This document shows, piece by piece, positions 1 to 7,113 of a DNA stretch of 64,000 nt. The notes under the pieces were generated by a model. That model searched no databases. It saw nothing but the letters and a program-made list of their open reading frames with translations, and was not told the DNA's origin. The position numbers and the translations under genes were made by a program. The stretch is from Streptomyces sp. NBC_00223. Lineage in GTDB: Bacteria; Actinomycetota; Actinomycetes; Streptomycetales; Streptomycetaceae. The number at the start of each line of letters is the position of its first letter. Positions within the stretch are counted from its first letter, which is position 1. Location of the stretch: the NCBI RefSeq assembly GCF_036199905.1, contig NZ_CP108109.1, forward strand, positions 1,550,001 through 1,614,000. Reading direction: 5' to 3'.

Positions 1-454
1 CGGAGATCATGCCGCCCTCGATGACCATGGTGTGCACCCGCGGTCCCTCGACGGCGGTCACTTCGAGGGTGACCCGCCCGTCGTCCACGAGGATGCGCTC
101 CCCGCGGGCCACATCGGCGACCAGACCCTTGTACGTGGTGCCGCAGATCTGCTGGTCACCCTCGATGTCGTCGACGGTGATGGTGAAGTCGTCGCCGCGT
201 TCAAGGAGTACGGGCCCCTCGGCGAATCGGCCGAGCCTGATCTTCGGACCCTGAAGGTCGACCAGGACACCCACGCTGCGGCCGGTCTCGTCGCCGGCCT
301 TGCGGACCCGTCGGTAGCGGTCCTCGTGTTCGGCGTAACCGCCATGGCTCAGATTCAGGCGGGCCACGTCCATTCCGGCCTCGACCAGGGCCTTGATCTG
401 GTCGTAGGAGTCGGTGGCGGGGCCCAGAGTGCAGACAATTTTGGCTCGGCGCAT
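1..454 (-). CDS. pyk: Pyruvate kinase, N-terminal part (cut by window edge)
   Basis: This is the first 151 residues or so of pyruvate kinase, which converts phosphoenolpyruvate and ADP to pyruvate and ATP in the last step of glycolysis. The ATG at 452-454 opens with MRRAKIVCTLGPATDSYDQI, the usual N-terminal strand of the enzyme, followed by MDVARLNLSHGGYAEH (substrate and potassium-binding Asn, Ser and His) and LVDLQGPKIRLG. The B-domain starts near residue 70. The gene runs off the left edge, so the catalytic Lys and Mg-binding Glu/Asp are not visible. Its promoter must lie in 455-720, shared with the divergent nucleotidase gene. Confidence 0.95.
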   Translation of the reverse strand, partial: MRRAKIVCTLGPATDSYDQIKALVEAGMDVARLNLSHGGYAEHEDRYRRVRKAGDETGRSVGVLVDLQGPKIRLGRFAEGPVLLERGDDFTITVDDIEGDQQICGTTYKGLVADVARGERILVDDGRVTLEVTAVEGPRVHTMVIEGGMIS

Positions 455-720
455 GTTCCGAGCGTATGACTTACTCGTTGGTAGGGAACACGGGCCCGGC
501 AACTCCCCAACGACGGCCGGATGAACCCTTGTTGACAAGTGTCGAAGTGTGCAGAGCCCCGCTCGGATGAGCAGATGTGTCACCCTCAGTGGCCGGTTGC
601 GCGACTTACCGCGACTTACGCGTCAGGGGTGTCGCGAAGGGGCCGGTGTGGTCCAGAATCTACGCGCGTTGCACCCTCACGCGCGCCTCAGGCGCCACAC
701 GACCATTCAGGGAGACCGGA

Positions 721-2547
721 ATGCCGCTCAACCGCAGGGACTTCATCAATCGTTCGGCCGCCACCGGCGCGGGTGTGGCGCTCGCCGGTACGGCGGGGGC
801 GGTGGCGGCGGCCCCCGCGCAGGCGACCGAGCGGCACGGCGGCCGGCAGGCCCCTCGCCCGAGGACGTACAGCCTGCGGGTGCTGGGCACCACCGATCTG
901 CACGGGCACGCCCTGAACTGGGACTACTTCACCGACGCCGAGTACGACGACGCCACCCACAACGACGTCGGCCTGGCCAAGATCGCCACCCTGGTCGCGC
1001 GCGCCCGCGCCGAGAAGGGCCACGACCGGACCCTGCTGATCGACGCGGGCGACATCATCCAGGGCACCCAGCTGTCGTACTACTACGCCCGGGTGGAGCC
1101 GATCACCGGCGCCGGGCGCGGACCGCGGCACCCGATGGCGCTGGCGATGAACCACATGAAGTACGACGCCGCCGCGCTCGGCAACCACGAGTTCAACTAC
1201 GGCATCCCGCTGCTGCGCGCCTTCCAGGAGCAGTGCGACTTCCCGCTGCTGGCCGCCAACGCCGTGGACGCCAGGACGCTCAAGCCCGCCTTCCCGCCCT
1301 ACCTGGTCAAGCGCCTGCGGGTGCCCGGCGGCCCCGACGTCAAGGTGGGTGTGCTCGGGCTGACCAACCCCGGCATCGCCGTGTGGGACAAGGCCAATGT
1401 CCAGGGCAAGATGGCCTTCCCCGGCCTGGTCGAACAGGCCCGGATCCATGTGCCCAGGCTCAGGGCGCTCGGCTGCGACGTGGTGATCTGTACCGACCAC
1501 AGCGGCCTGGACGGCGGGACCTCGTACGGCGACGCGGTGCCGTTCCCGGAGAACGCCTCGTCGCTGGTGGCCGAGCAGGTGCCCGGCATCGACGCGATCC
1601 TGGTCGGGCACACCCATGTGGAGCGGCCCTGCACCCTGGTCACCAACGCCGAGACGGGCCGGAAGGTGGTGCTCTCCGAGCCGCTGATGTGGGGGATGCG
1701 GCTGAGCGTCTTCGACATCGACCTGGAGTTCACCCGCGGCCGCTGGCAGGTCACCTCGGTCACCGCCGAGGTCCGCAATGCCAACACCGTGCCCGAGGAC
1801 CCGGCGGTCGCCCGGCTGGTGCGGGCCGAGCACCGCAAGGTCGTGGACTACGTCAACCAGGTCGTCGGCACCTGTACGCAGGCGATGTCCGCGACCGAGT
1901 CGACGTACAAGGACACCCCGATCATCGACTTCGTGAACCTGGTGCAGTCCGACACCGTCAAGGCGGCCCTGGCGGGCACCCCGTACGCGGATCTGCCGGT
2001 GCTCTCGGAGGCGTCCTGCTTCTCGCGGACGGCGTCGATCCCGGCCGGGCAGGTGTCGCTGCGTGACGTGGCGGGCCTGTACGTCTACGAGAACACCCTG
2101 GACGCCAAGATCCTCACCGGCGCCCAGGTCAAGGACTACCTGGAATGGTCGGCGGCCTACTACACACGGACCGCGCCCGGCGCGCCCGTGGACCCGGCCG
2201 CGCTGACCAACGCGAACAACACGCCCGACTACTCCTACGACGTGCTCAGCGGCGTGTCCTACGACATCGACGTGGCGCAGCCGGCCGGGTCGCGGATCGT
2301 GAACCTCACCTTCGGCGGCGCGCCGATCGACCCGGCGGCCCGCTTCGTACTGGCGGTCAACAACTACCGCTCCAGCGGCGGCAGCAACTACCCGCACATC
2401 GCGACCGCGCAGTCGGTGTGGTCCGACTCCGACGAGATCCGCAACACGATCATCGCCTGGGTGCAGGCCCACGGGACGATCGACCCGGCGGCCTTCGGCG
2501 GCGACGAGTGGCGGCTCACCCGCGCGGGAGTGCCGCTGTTCGGCTAG
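721..2547 (+). CDS. Secreted 5'-nucleotidase / UDP-sugar hydrolase family phosphoesterase
   Basis: This 608-residue extracytoplasmic metallophosphoesterase probably removes phosphate from nucleotides or related esters outside the membrane. The ATG at 721 is chosen because GGGAGACCGGA lies just upstream and the protein then opens with a twin-arginine signal (NRRDFINRS, then a hydrophobic stretch ending in AQA). Calcineurin-like metal motifs follow in order: TTDLHGH, DAGDIIQG, GNHEFNYG and GHTHV, covering roughly residues 50-340. The C-terminal third matches the 5'-nucleotidase C-terminal domain. The exact substrate cannot be read from sequence. The 3' end overlaps the convergent desB-like gene by 32 bp. 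Confidence 0.9.
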   Translation: MPLNRRDFINRSAATGAGVALAGTAGAVAAAPAQATERHGGRQAPRPRTYSLRVLGTTDLHGHALNWDYFTDAEYDDATHNDVGLAKIATLVARARAEKGHDRTLLIDAGDIIQGTQLSYYYARVEPITGAGRGPRHPMALAMNHMKYDAAALGNHEFNYGIPLLRAFQEQCDFPLLAANAVDARTLKPAFPPYLVKRLRVPGGPDVKVGVLGLTNPGIAVWDKANVQGKMAFPGLVEQARIHVPRLRALGCDVVICTDHSGLDGGTSYGDAVPFPENASSLVAEQVPGIDAILVGHTHVERPCTLVTNAETGRKVVLSEPLMWGMRLSVFDIDLEFTRGRWQVTSVTAEVRNANTVPEDPAVARLVRAEHRKVVDYVNQVVGTCTQAMSATESTYKDTPIIDFVNLVQSDTVKAALAGTPYADLPVLSEASCFSRTASIPAGQVSLRDVAGLYVYENTLDAKILTGAQVKDYLEWSAAYYTRTAPGAPVDPAALTNANNTPDYSYDVLSGVSYDIDVAQPAGSRIVNLTFGGAPIDPAARFVLAVNNYRSSGGSNYPHIATAQSVWSDSDEIRNTIIAWVQAHGTIDPAAFGGDEWRLTRAGVPLFG

Positions 2548-4003
2548 CGGCATCCCCGGCCGCTTCCTGGGAGCCCTCGGCCCGGGGGCCGCCGCCGAGT
2601 CCGAAGGTGGTGAAGGCGGTCCTGTCCGGCAGGGGGTAGTGCTCCTCGCCGGTCAGGGCCGCGGTCAGGTCGTTGAGCACGACGGCGGCCCGCCAGGCGG
2701 CCAGGCCCAGGTCGGGTGCGCCGACGCCGTGGGTGTGGCGTTCGGCGTTCTGCACGTAGACATGCCCGGTGACCGCCGGGTCGAGGACGACACGGTGCCG
2801 GGCGTCGATCTTCGGCCGCCCGGCGGAGTCGCGCCGCACATAGGGGTCGAGGGGGCCGAGCAGCCGGTCGAGCGGGCGCTCGCGGTAGCCGGTGGCCAGC
2901 ACCACGGCTTCGGTGACCAGCCGGCTGCGGGTGCCCTGGTCGGCGTGTTCCAGATGGAGTTCGATGCCATGGGCGCCGATCCGGCCGGCCGTGCGCACGG
3001 ACACACCAGGGGTGAGGACGGCGTCGGGCCAGCCGCCGTCGAGGGTGCGGCGGTAGAGCTCGTCGTGGATCGCGGCGATCGTCTCGGCGTCGATGCCCTT
3101 GTGCAGCTGCCACTGGCCGGCCACGAGCCGGTCGCGTACGTCCTCGTCCAGGCCGTGGAAGTAGCGGGTGTAGTCCGGGGTGAAGTGTTCCAGGCCGAGC
3201 TTGCTGTACTCCATGGGCGCGAAGGCGGGGGTGCGGGCCAGCCAGGTCAGCCGCTCGCGGCCGGCCGGGCGGGCCCGCAGCAGGTCGAGGAAGATCTCGG
3301 CGCCGGACTGGCCGGAGCCGACGACGGTGACGTGGTCGGCGGCCAGCAGCCGTTCGCGCTGCTCCAGGTAGTGCGCGGAGTGGACGACGGGCACGGCGGG
3401 CGCCTCGGCCAGCGGGCGCAGCGGTTCGGGTACGTGGGGCTCGGTGCCGATGCCGAGGACGAGATGGCGGGCGTGGGTGCGGCCCAGCGCCTCGGCCTCG
3501 CCCTGGGCGTCGAGGTGGGTGTGGTCGATCTCGAACAGGGCGCGGCCGGGGTTCCAGCGCACGGTGTCGACCTGCTGCCCGAAGTGGGTGGTGGGCAGGC
3601 CCTCGGCGACCCAGCGGCAGTAGGCGTCGTACTCGGCGCGGTGCACATGGAAGCGCTCGGCGAAGTAGAAGGGGTACAGCCGCTGCCGGGTCCTGAGCCA
3701 GTTGAGGAACGACCAGCGGCTGGTGGGGTCGGCGAGGGTCACCAGGTCGGCCAGGAAGGGGACTTGGAGGGTGGCGCCGTCGATCAGCAGGCCGGGGTGC
3801 CAGTGGAAGCCGGGGCGCTGGTCGTAGAAGGCGGTGGTGAGACCGGGGACGGCGTCGGCGAGGGCGGCGAGCGAGAGGTTGAAGGGGCCGATGCCGACGC
3901 CGAGCAGGTCGAGGGGTGAGGCGGCGGGGCGGCCGGTGGGTGCCGCCGAGCTGTCCCGCGCGGTGGGTGTTGCGGGGGGTGTGGGGGGTGTGGGGGCGTT
4001 CAT
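2516..4003 (-). CDS. desB: Lysine/ornithine N-monooxygenase (desB-like, siderophore)
   Basis: This is a flavin-dependent N-hydroxylating monooxygenase of 495 residues. With a DesA-type decarboxylase next to it, the likely reaction is cadaverine to N-hydroxycadaverine for desferrioxamine. Motifs are the FAD loop LLGVGIGPFNLSLAAL near residue 35, the substrate region FHWHPGLLIDGATLQVPFL, the NADPH loop VTVVGSGQSGAEIF and a C-terminal ATGYRERP. The ATG at 4001-4003 overlaps the desA stop (ATGA), so the two are translationally coupled. A proline/threonine-rich leader of about 28 residues precedes the fold. A convergent nucleotidase follows directly, so desC and desD are not downstream. Confidence 0.9.
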   Translation of the reverse strand: MNAPTPPTPPATPTARDSSAAPTGRPAASPLDLLGVGIGPFNLSLAALADAVPGLTTAFYDQRPGFHWHPGLLIDGATLQVPFLADLVTLADPTSRWSFLNWLRTRQRLYPFYFAERFHVHRAEYDAYCRWVAEGLPTTHFGQQVDTVRWNPGRALFEIDHTHLDAQGEAEALGRTHARHLVLGIGTEPHVPEPLRPLAEAPAVPVVHSAHYLEQRERLLAADHVTVVGSGQSGAEIFLDLLRARPAGRERLTWLARTPAFAPMEYSKLGLEHFTPDYTRYFHGLDEDVRDRLVAGQWQLHKGIDAETIAAIHDELYRRTLDGGWPDAVLTPGVSVRTAGRIGAHGIELHLEHADQGTRSRLVTEAVVLATGYRERPLDRLLGPLDPYVRRDSAGRPKIDARHRVVLDPAVTGHVYVQNAERHTHGVGAPDLGLAAWRAAVVLNDLTAALTGEEHYPLPDRTAFTTFGLGGGPRAEGSQEAAGDAASRTAALPRG

Positions 4004-5385
4004 CGCTCGGTGGGACCTTCCGTCGTCAGCTGGAGGAGCGCGTCGAGGTCGTCGGGGCGGACATGCGGGTTGAGCAGGGTGGCCTTGAGCCACAGCTGTC
4101 CGTCGGCGCGGGCCCGGCCGAGCACGGCGCGGCCCTCGTACAGCAGGCGGCGGCGCAGTTGCGCGGTCTGCTCGTCGCTCGCGTCGGTGGGGCGGAAGAG
4201 CACGGTGCTGATGGTGGGGGGTCCGTACAGGGTCAGCGCCGGGTGGCGGTCGATACGGGCGGCGAACTCGGTGGCGAGGTCGCAGACGGCCTCCACGAGG
4301 GCGCCGATGCCGTCGCGGCCGAGGGCGCGCAGGGTGACGGCGATCTTGAGGATGTCGGGGCGGCGGGTGTTGCGCAGCGAGCGGCCGAGCAGGTCGGGCA
4401 GGCCGGCCTCGGTGTCGTCCTCGGCGTTGAGGTAGTCGGCCTGGTGGGTCAGCGGGCGCAGGGCGGCGCCGTCGGGTACGGCGAGCAGCCCGGCGGCGAC
4501 CGGCTGCCAGCCGAGTTTGTGCAGGTCGAGGCTCACGGAGACGGCGGACTGCAGCCCTTCGAGCTTGTGGGCCTCGCGGTCGCTGAAGAGCAGCGGTCCG
4601 CCGTAGGCGGCGTCGACGTGGAGTTCGGCGCCGTGGGCGGTGGTGATCTTGGCGATGTCGGGCAGCGGGTCGATCGCGCCGGAGTCGGTGGTGCCCGCGG
4701 TGGCCACCACCAGGGGCCGGCCGGGGAGTTCGTCGAGCGCGCCCTGCACGGCGGCGGGGTCGAGGACACCCGCGGGGGTGTCGATGACAAGGGGGCTGGG
4801 CAGTCCGAGCAGCCAGGCCGCGCGCTGCACGCTGTGGTGGGCGTTGGCGCCGCAGACGATCTGCACCCGGGGGCCGCCGGCGGCGCGTTCTCGGGCCAGT
4901 AGCAGGGCGAGCTGGTTGGACTCGGTGCCGCCGGTGGTGACCAGGGCCTCGGGCGCGGGCAGGTCGGGGTAGACCAGGGCGGCGAGCGCGGTGGTGACCC
5001 GGGCCTCCAGTTCGCTGGAGGCGGGCGCCTGGTCCCAGGAGTCCAGCGAGGGGTTCAGCGCGGAGACCGCGAGGTCGGCCGCGGCGGCGACCGCCAGCGG
5101 TGGGCAGTGCAGATGGGCCGTGGTCCAGGGCTCGGCCGGGTCGGCGGAGCCCGCGGCGAGCGCGTGCACAAGGGTGTGCAGGGCTTCGTGCTCCCCGGTG
5201 CCGCCGCGCGGCAGCGCGTCCCGCACGGTGTCGGCGATCGCGGCGGCGACGGCGTCGGGACCGCCGCGCGGTACCGCGCCACCGCGCGCCTTGGCCCCTT
5301 CGGCGAGTGCGGCGAGTACGGTGTCGACCAACGGCCGCATGTCGTCGGACCCTTGTCGTCCGCCTGCGAGTCCGGGCATGGGCAT
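4000..5385 (-). CDS. desA: PLP-dependent lysine decarboxylase (desA-like)
   Basis: This is a 461-residue pyridoxal-phosphate decarboxylase of the aspartate-aminotransferase fold (group II). In desferrioxamine synthesis DesA turns lysine into cadaverine. Visible landmarks are TGGTESNQLALLLAR, GANAHHSVQRAAWLLGL, ATAGTTDSGAIDPL, ELHVDAAYGG and the PLP lysine in SLDLHKLGWQP. The ATG at 5383-5385 has a good ribosome site (GAGGAA, five bases away). It is the first gene of a two-gene operon with the monooxygenase. No match to the usual Streptomyces iron box (TTAGGTTAGGCT...) is visible upstream, so iron control is not shown here. Lysine is an inference from the neighbour; another amino-acid substrate is possible. 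Confidence 0.87.
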   Translation of the reverse strand: MPMPGLAGGRQGSDDMRPLVDTVLAALAEGAKARGGAVPRGGPDAVAAAIADTVRDALPRGGTGEHEALHTLVHALAAGSADPAEPWTTAHLHCPPLAVAAAADLAVSALNPSLDSWDQAPASSELEARVTTALAALVYPDLPAPEALVTTGGTESNQLALLLARERAAGGPRVQIVCGANAHHSVQRAAWLLGLPSPLVIDTPAGVLDPAAVQGALDELPGRPLVVATAGTTDSGAIDPLPDIAKITTAHGAELHVDAAYGGPLLFSDREAHKLEGLQSAVSVSLDLHKLGWQPVAAGLLAVPDGAALRPLTHQADYLNAEDDTEAGLPDLLGRSLRNTRRPDILKIAVTLRALGRDGIGALVEAVCDLATEFAARIDRHPALTLYGPPTISTVLFRPTDASDEQTAQLRRRLLYEGRAVLGRARADGQLWLKATLLNPHVRPDDLDALLQLTTEGPTER

Positions 5386-5749
5386 GGGTTTTCCTCACTC
5401 GGCGGCCGGTCGGGGTCGCCGTGCTCAACGACCCTTGAGCCGAATGGGTACGAGAGGCCGCGCCGCGGCCGGCTCTCCGCGGGTGCGTGGCCGAAGTCGG
5501 CACGCGTCAGGGGGAGTTTACGGGAGAAGGGGCACATCCTCACTCCCGGTCACGCTGCTTGGGCCATCAGTTATCGGTATCGACACACAACAGGCCCAAA
5601 GCCAGCGGGTTCATGACGGTCGGTCACACGACGGCGTACGCCCGGCGGCCGGACCGGGCCTCAAGGCGTGACCGATTCGATGCGGTGATCGATCGCGATC
5701 AGGAATCGGCGTTGGACGCCGGAGCACAACGTCCTGCATGCTCTGGTGC
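5386..5749. other. Intergenic region between desA and the sulfur operon
   Basis: This divergent region must hold the promoters of desA (leftward) and the sulfonate operon (rightward). No convincing gene was found. It is less GC-rich around 5560-5610 (TTATCGGTATCGACACACAA), which could be promoter sequence. The only clear structure is the nested inverted repeat at 5672-5709. Confidence 0.5.
5672..5709. promoter_or_regulatory. Nested inverted repeat, candidate operator
   Basis: The outer arms CCGATTC (5672-5678) and GAATCGG (5703-5709) are exact inverted repeats. Inside them TGATCG (5686-5691) and CGATCA (5696-5701) form a second pair. The element sits about 40 bp before the candidate leader peptide and could bind the regulator of the sulfur operon, or of desA. 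Binding is inferred from symmetry only. Confidence 0.35.
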
Positions 5750-5905
5750 ATGACACAGCACGCGCTCGCGGGGAGGTCCGGACGGGGTCCGGCCCGCGGT
5801 GCCGTGCGCGGTCGTGTGCGCGCCCCCGGGGCGGCGCCGCGACTGACCCAGCGCAGGGTGATCGACTTCGGGACGGGTACGTCCGCCAGCTGTCGCTGTA
5901 GCTGA
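5750..5905 (+). CDS. Putative Cys-tailed leader peptide of the sulfur operon
   Basis: This small ORF encodes 51 residues, arginine-rich, ending LTQRRVIDFGTGTSASCRCS. Actinobacteria often carry short leader peptides with a core like RRxIDFGR or RLHVDL and a C-terminal cysteine in front of sulfur-acquisition genes; the end of this peptide resembles that type. Two of its last four codons are cysteine (TGT CGC TGT AGC). The operon start codon lies 170 bp further on. A likely role is cysteine-sensitive attenuation, with ribosome stalling at the Cys codons when cysteine is scarce. The ATG at 5750 has no strong ribosome site, so a shorter form or a leaderless start is possible. Confidence 0.45.
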   Translation: MTQHALAGRSGRGPARGAVRGRVRAPGAAPRLTQRRVIDFGTGTSASCRCS

Positions 5906-6075
5906 ACTCCCCCGCCGGCCCGCGCTCGCGCGTCGGCGCTCCGTGCTCGCACGCCGTACGCCGCCCGCCGGCGTCACACCCCCTCGCGCCCGTGATCCTC
6001 CGGCCGCGCCCCTCCGCCGTGCCGTCCGCCCGCTGCCGGGCCGACGGTGGCGGTCCCTTGTCACAAGGACGCCTC

Positions 6076-7113
6076 ATGACTTCCGTCAGCACTTCCGTCA
6101 GCGCAGTCCCCGATGTCGTCGCGTGGGAGCCCCCTGCGGGGCTCGCCCCGCGCGGCACGGTCGTGCTGCTGCCCGGCCGCGGGGAGGACCCGCGGCTGTA
6201 CGAGCGCTTCGGGGCGCGGCTGGCGGCCGACGCCTACCGGGTGCGGGCCGTGGCCGATCCGACCCTGTGGCCCGAGGCCGCGACCGGGCAGGTCAGGGCG
6301 CTGCTGGCGGACGAGCGGCTGCCTCGGCCGCTGGTGCTGGCCGGGTCGGACGCGGGGGCGCTGTTCGCGGTGGGTCTGGTCGCCGCCGGTGAGGTGGACG
6401 TGGACGCGCTGGTGCTGGCCGGGCTGCCCGCCGGCCCGCACGGGCCGGCGCCCGCGGGCTGGGACGAGGAGCTGGAGTCGCGTACCGCCTGCTCGACCCA
6501 CCGCGGCCGGCTCGCCGAGGACGGACTGCTGCGGCGCGGCGCGCTGTACGACCCGCCGCCGGCGGACTGGTACGAGCGGGCCGACCTCGCCGCAGTCCGG
6601 GTGCCCGTACTCGCGCTGCACGGCGCGGCGGACCCGGTCAGCCCGCCGGCGGCGGCCCGGGAGCGGTACGCGGCCGCGCCCCGGCTGGAGTTGGTCAGCC
6701 TGGTCGGCGGGCGGCACGACGCGCTCAACGACGCGACGCACCGGACGAGCGCGGCGACCGTGCTGCTCTTCCTCGAACGGGTCCGCGAGGGCGCCGACGC
6801 GCCCGCCATCGCCGTACGGGAGAACGTGGCCGAACCGGAGGCCGAACCGGAGGCCGTGCCCGGGACCGTGGCTGAGCCCGAGACCGCCGCCGAACCCGAG
6901 ACCGTCGCCGTACCCGTACCCGTACCCGAGAACGTGGCCGTGGCTGAGCCCGAGGCCGCCGCTGAACCCGAAGCCGCCGCCGAACCCGAGACCGTGGCCG
7001 AACCCGAGACCGTGGCCGGGACCGAGACCGCCGCCGTGCCCGAGGCCGCCGCCGAACCCGAAGCCGCCGCCGCGCCCGGGACCGCCGCCGTACGAGAGGA
7101 GCCGCGGCCGTGA
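6076..7113 (+). CDS. Alpha/beta hydrolase with long Ala-Glu-Pro repeat tail
   Basis: This 345-residue protein starts at an ATG preceded by AAGGA. Residues 1 to about 240 are a compact alpha/beta-hydrolase: an oxyanion strand TVVLLPGRGEDPRLY, nucleophile elbow AGSDAG (Ser91), a candidate acid in GAADPVS (Asp186) and His214 in GGRHDALND, so the triad looks intact. From about residue 245 to the end there is a low-complexity tail built from AEPE, ETVAE and VPVPVP units, presumably disordered. It is the first structural gene of the sulfur operon and ends in a GTGA overlap with the next gene. Substrate unknown; a sulfur-ester or thioester is a guess from context. Confidence 0.85.
   Translation: MTSVSTSVSAVPDVVAWEPPAGLAPRGTVVLLPGRGEDPRLYERFGARLAADAYRVRAVADPTLWPEAATGQVRALLADERLPRPLVLAGSDAGALFAVGLVAAGEVDVDALVLAGLPAGPHGPAPAGWDEELESRTACSTHRGRLAEDGLLRRGALYDPPPADWYERADLAAVRVPVLALHGAADPVSPPAAARERYAAAPRLELVSLVGGRHDALNDATHRTSAATVLLFLERVREGADAPAIAVRENVAEPEAEPEAVPGTVAEPETAAEPETVAVPVPVPENVAVAEPEAAAEPEAAAEPETVAEPETVAGTETAAVPEAAAEPEAAAAPGTAAVREEPRP

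Noticed and set aside
2516..5503. The desB frame staying open through desA, suggesting a 995-residue fusion
   Set aside because: The upstream part is only the off-frame reading of the desA gene, which itself has intact PLP motifs. The desB start is set by the ATGA overlap at 4000-4003.
5386..5670. An iron-box (DmdR/DtxR-type) operator for desA
   Set aside because: No sequence close to the TTAGGTTAGGCTCACCTAA-type consensus was found by eye; a matrix scan could still find a weak site.
5611..6158. Minus-strand open frames of 113-165 codons between desA and the sulfur operon
   Set aside because: No start context, Arg/Pro-rich composition of antisense GC DNA, and they conflict with the better-supported leader peptide.
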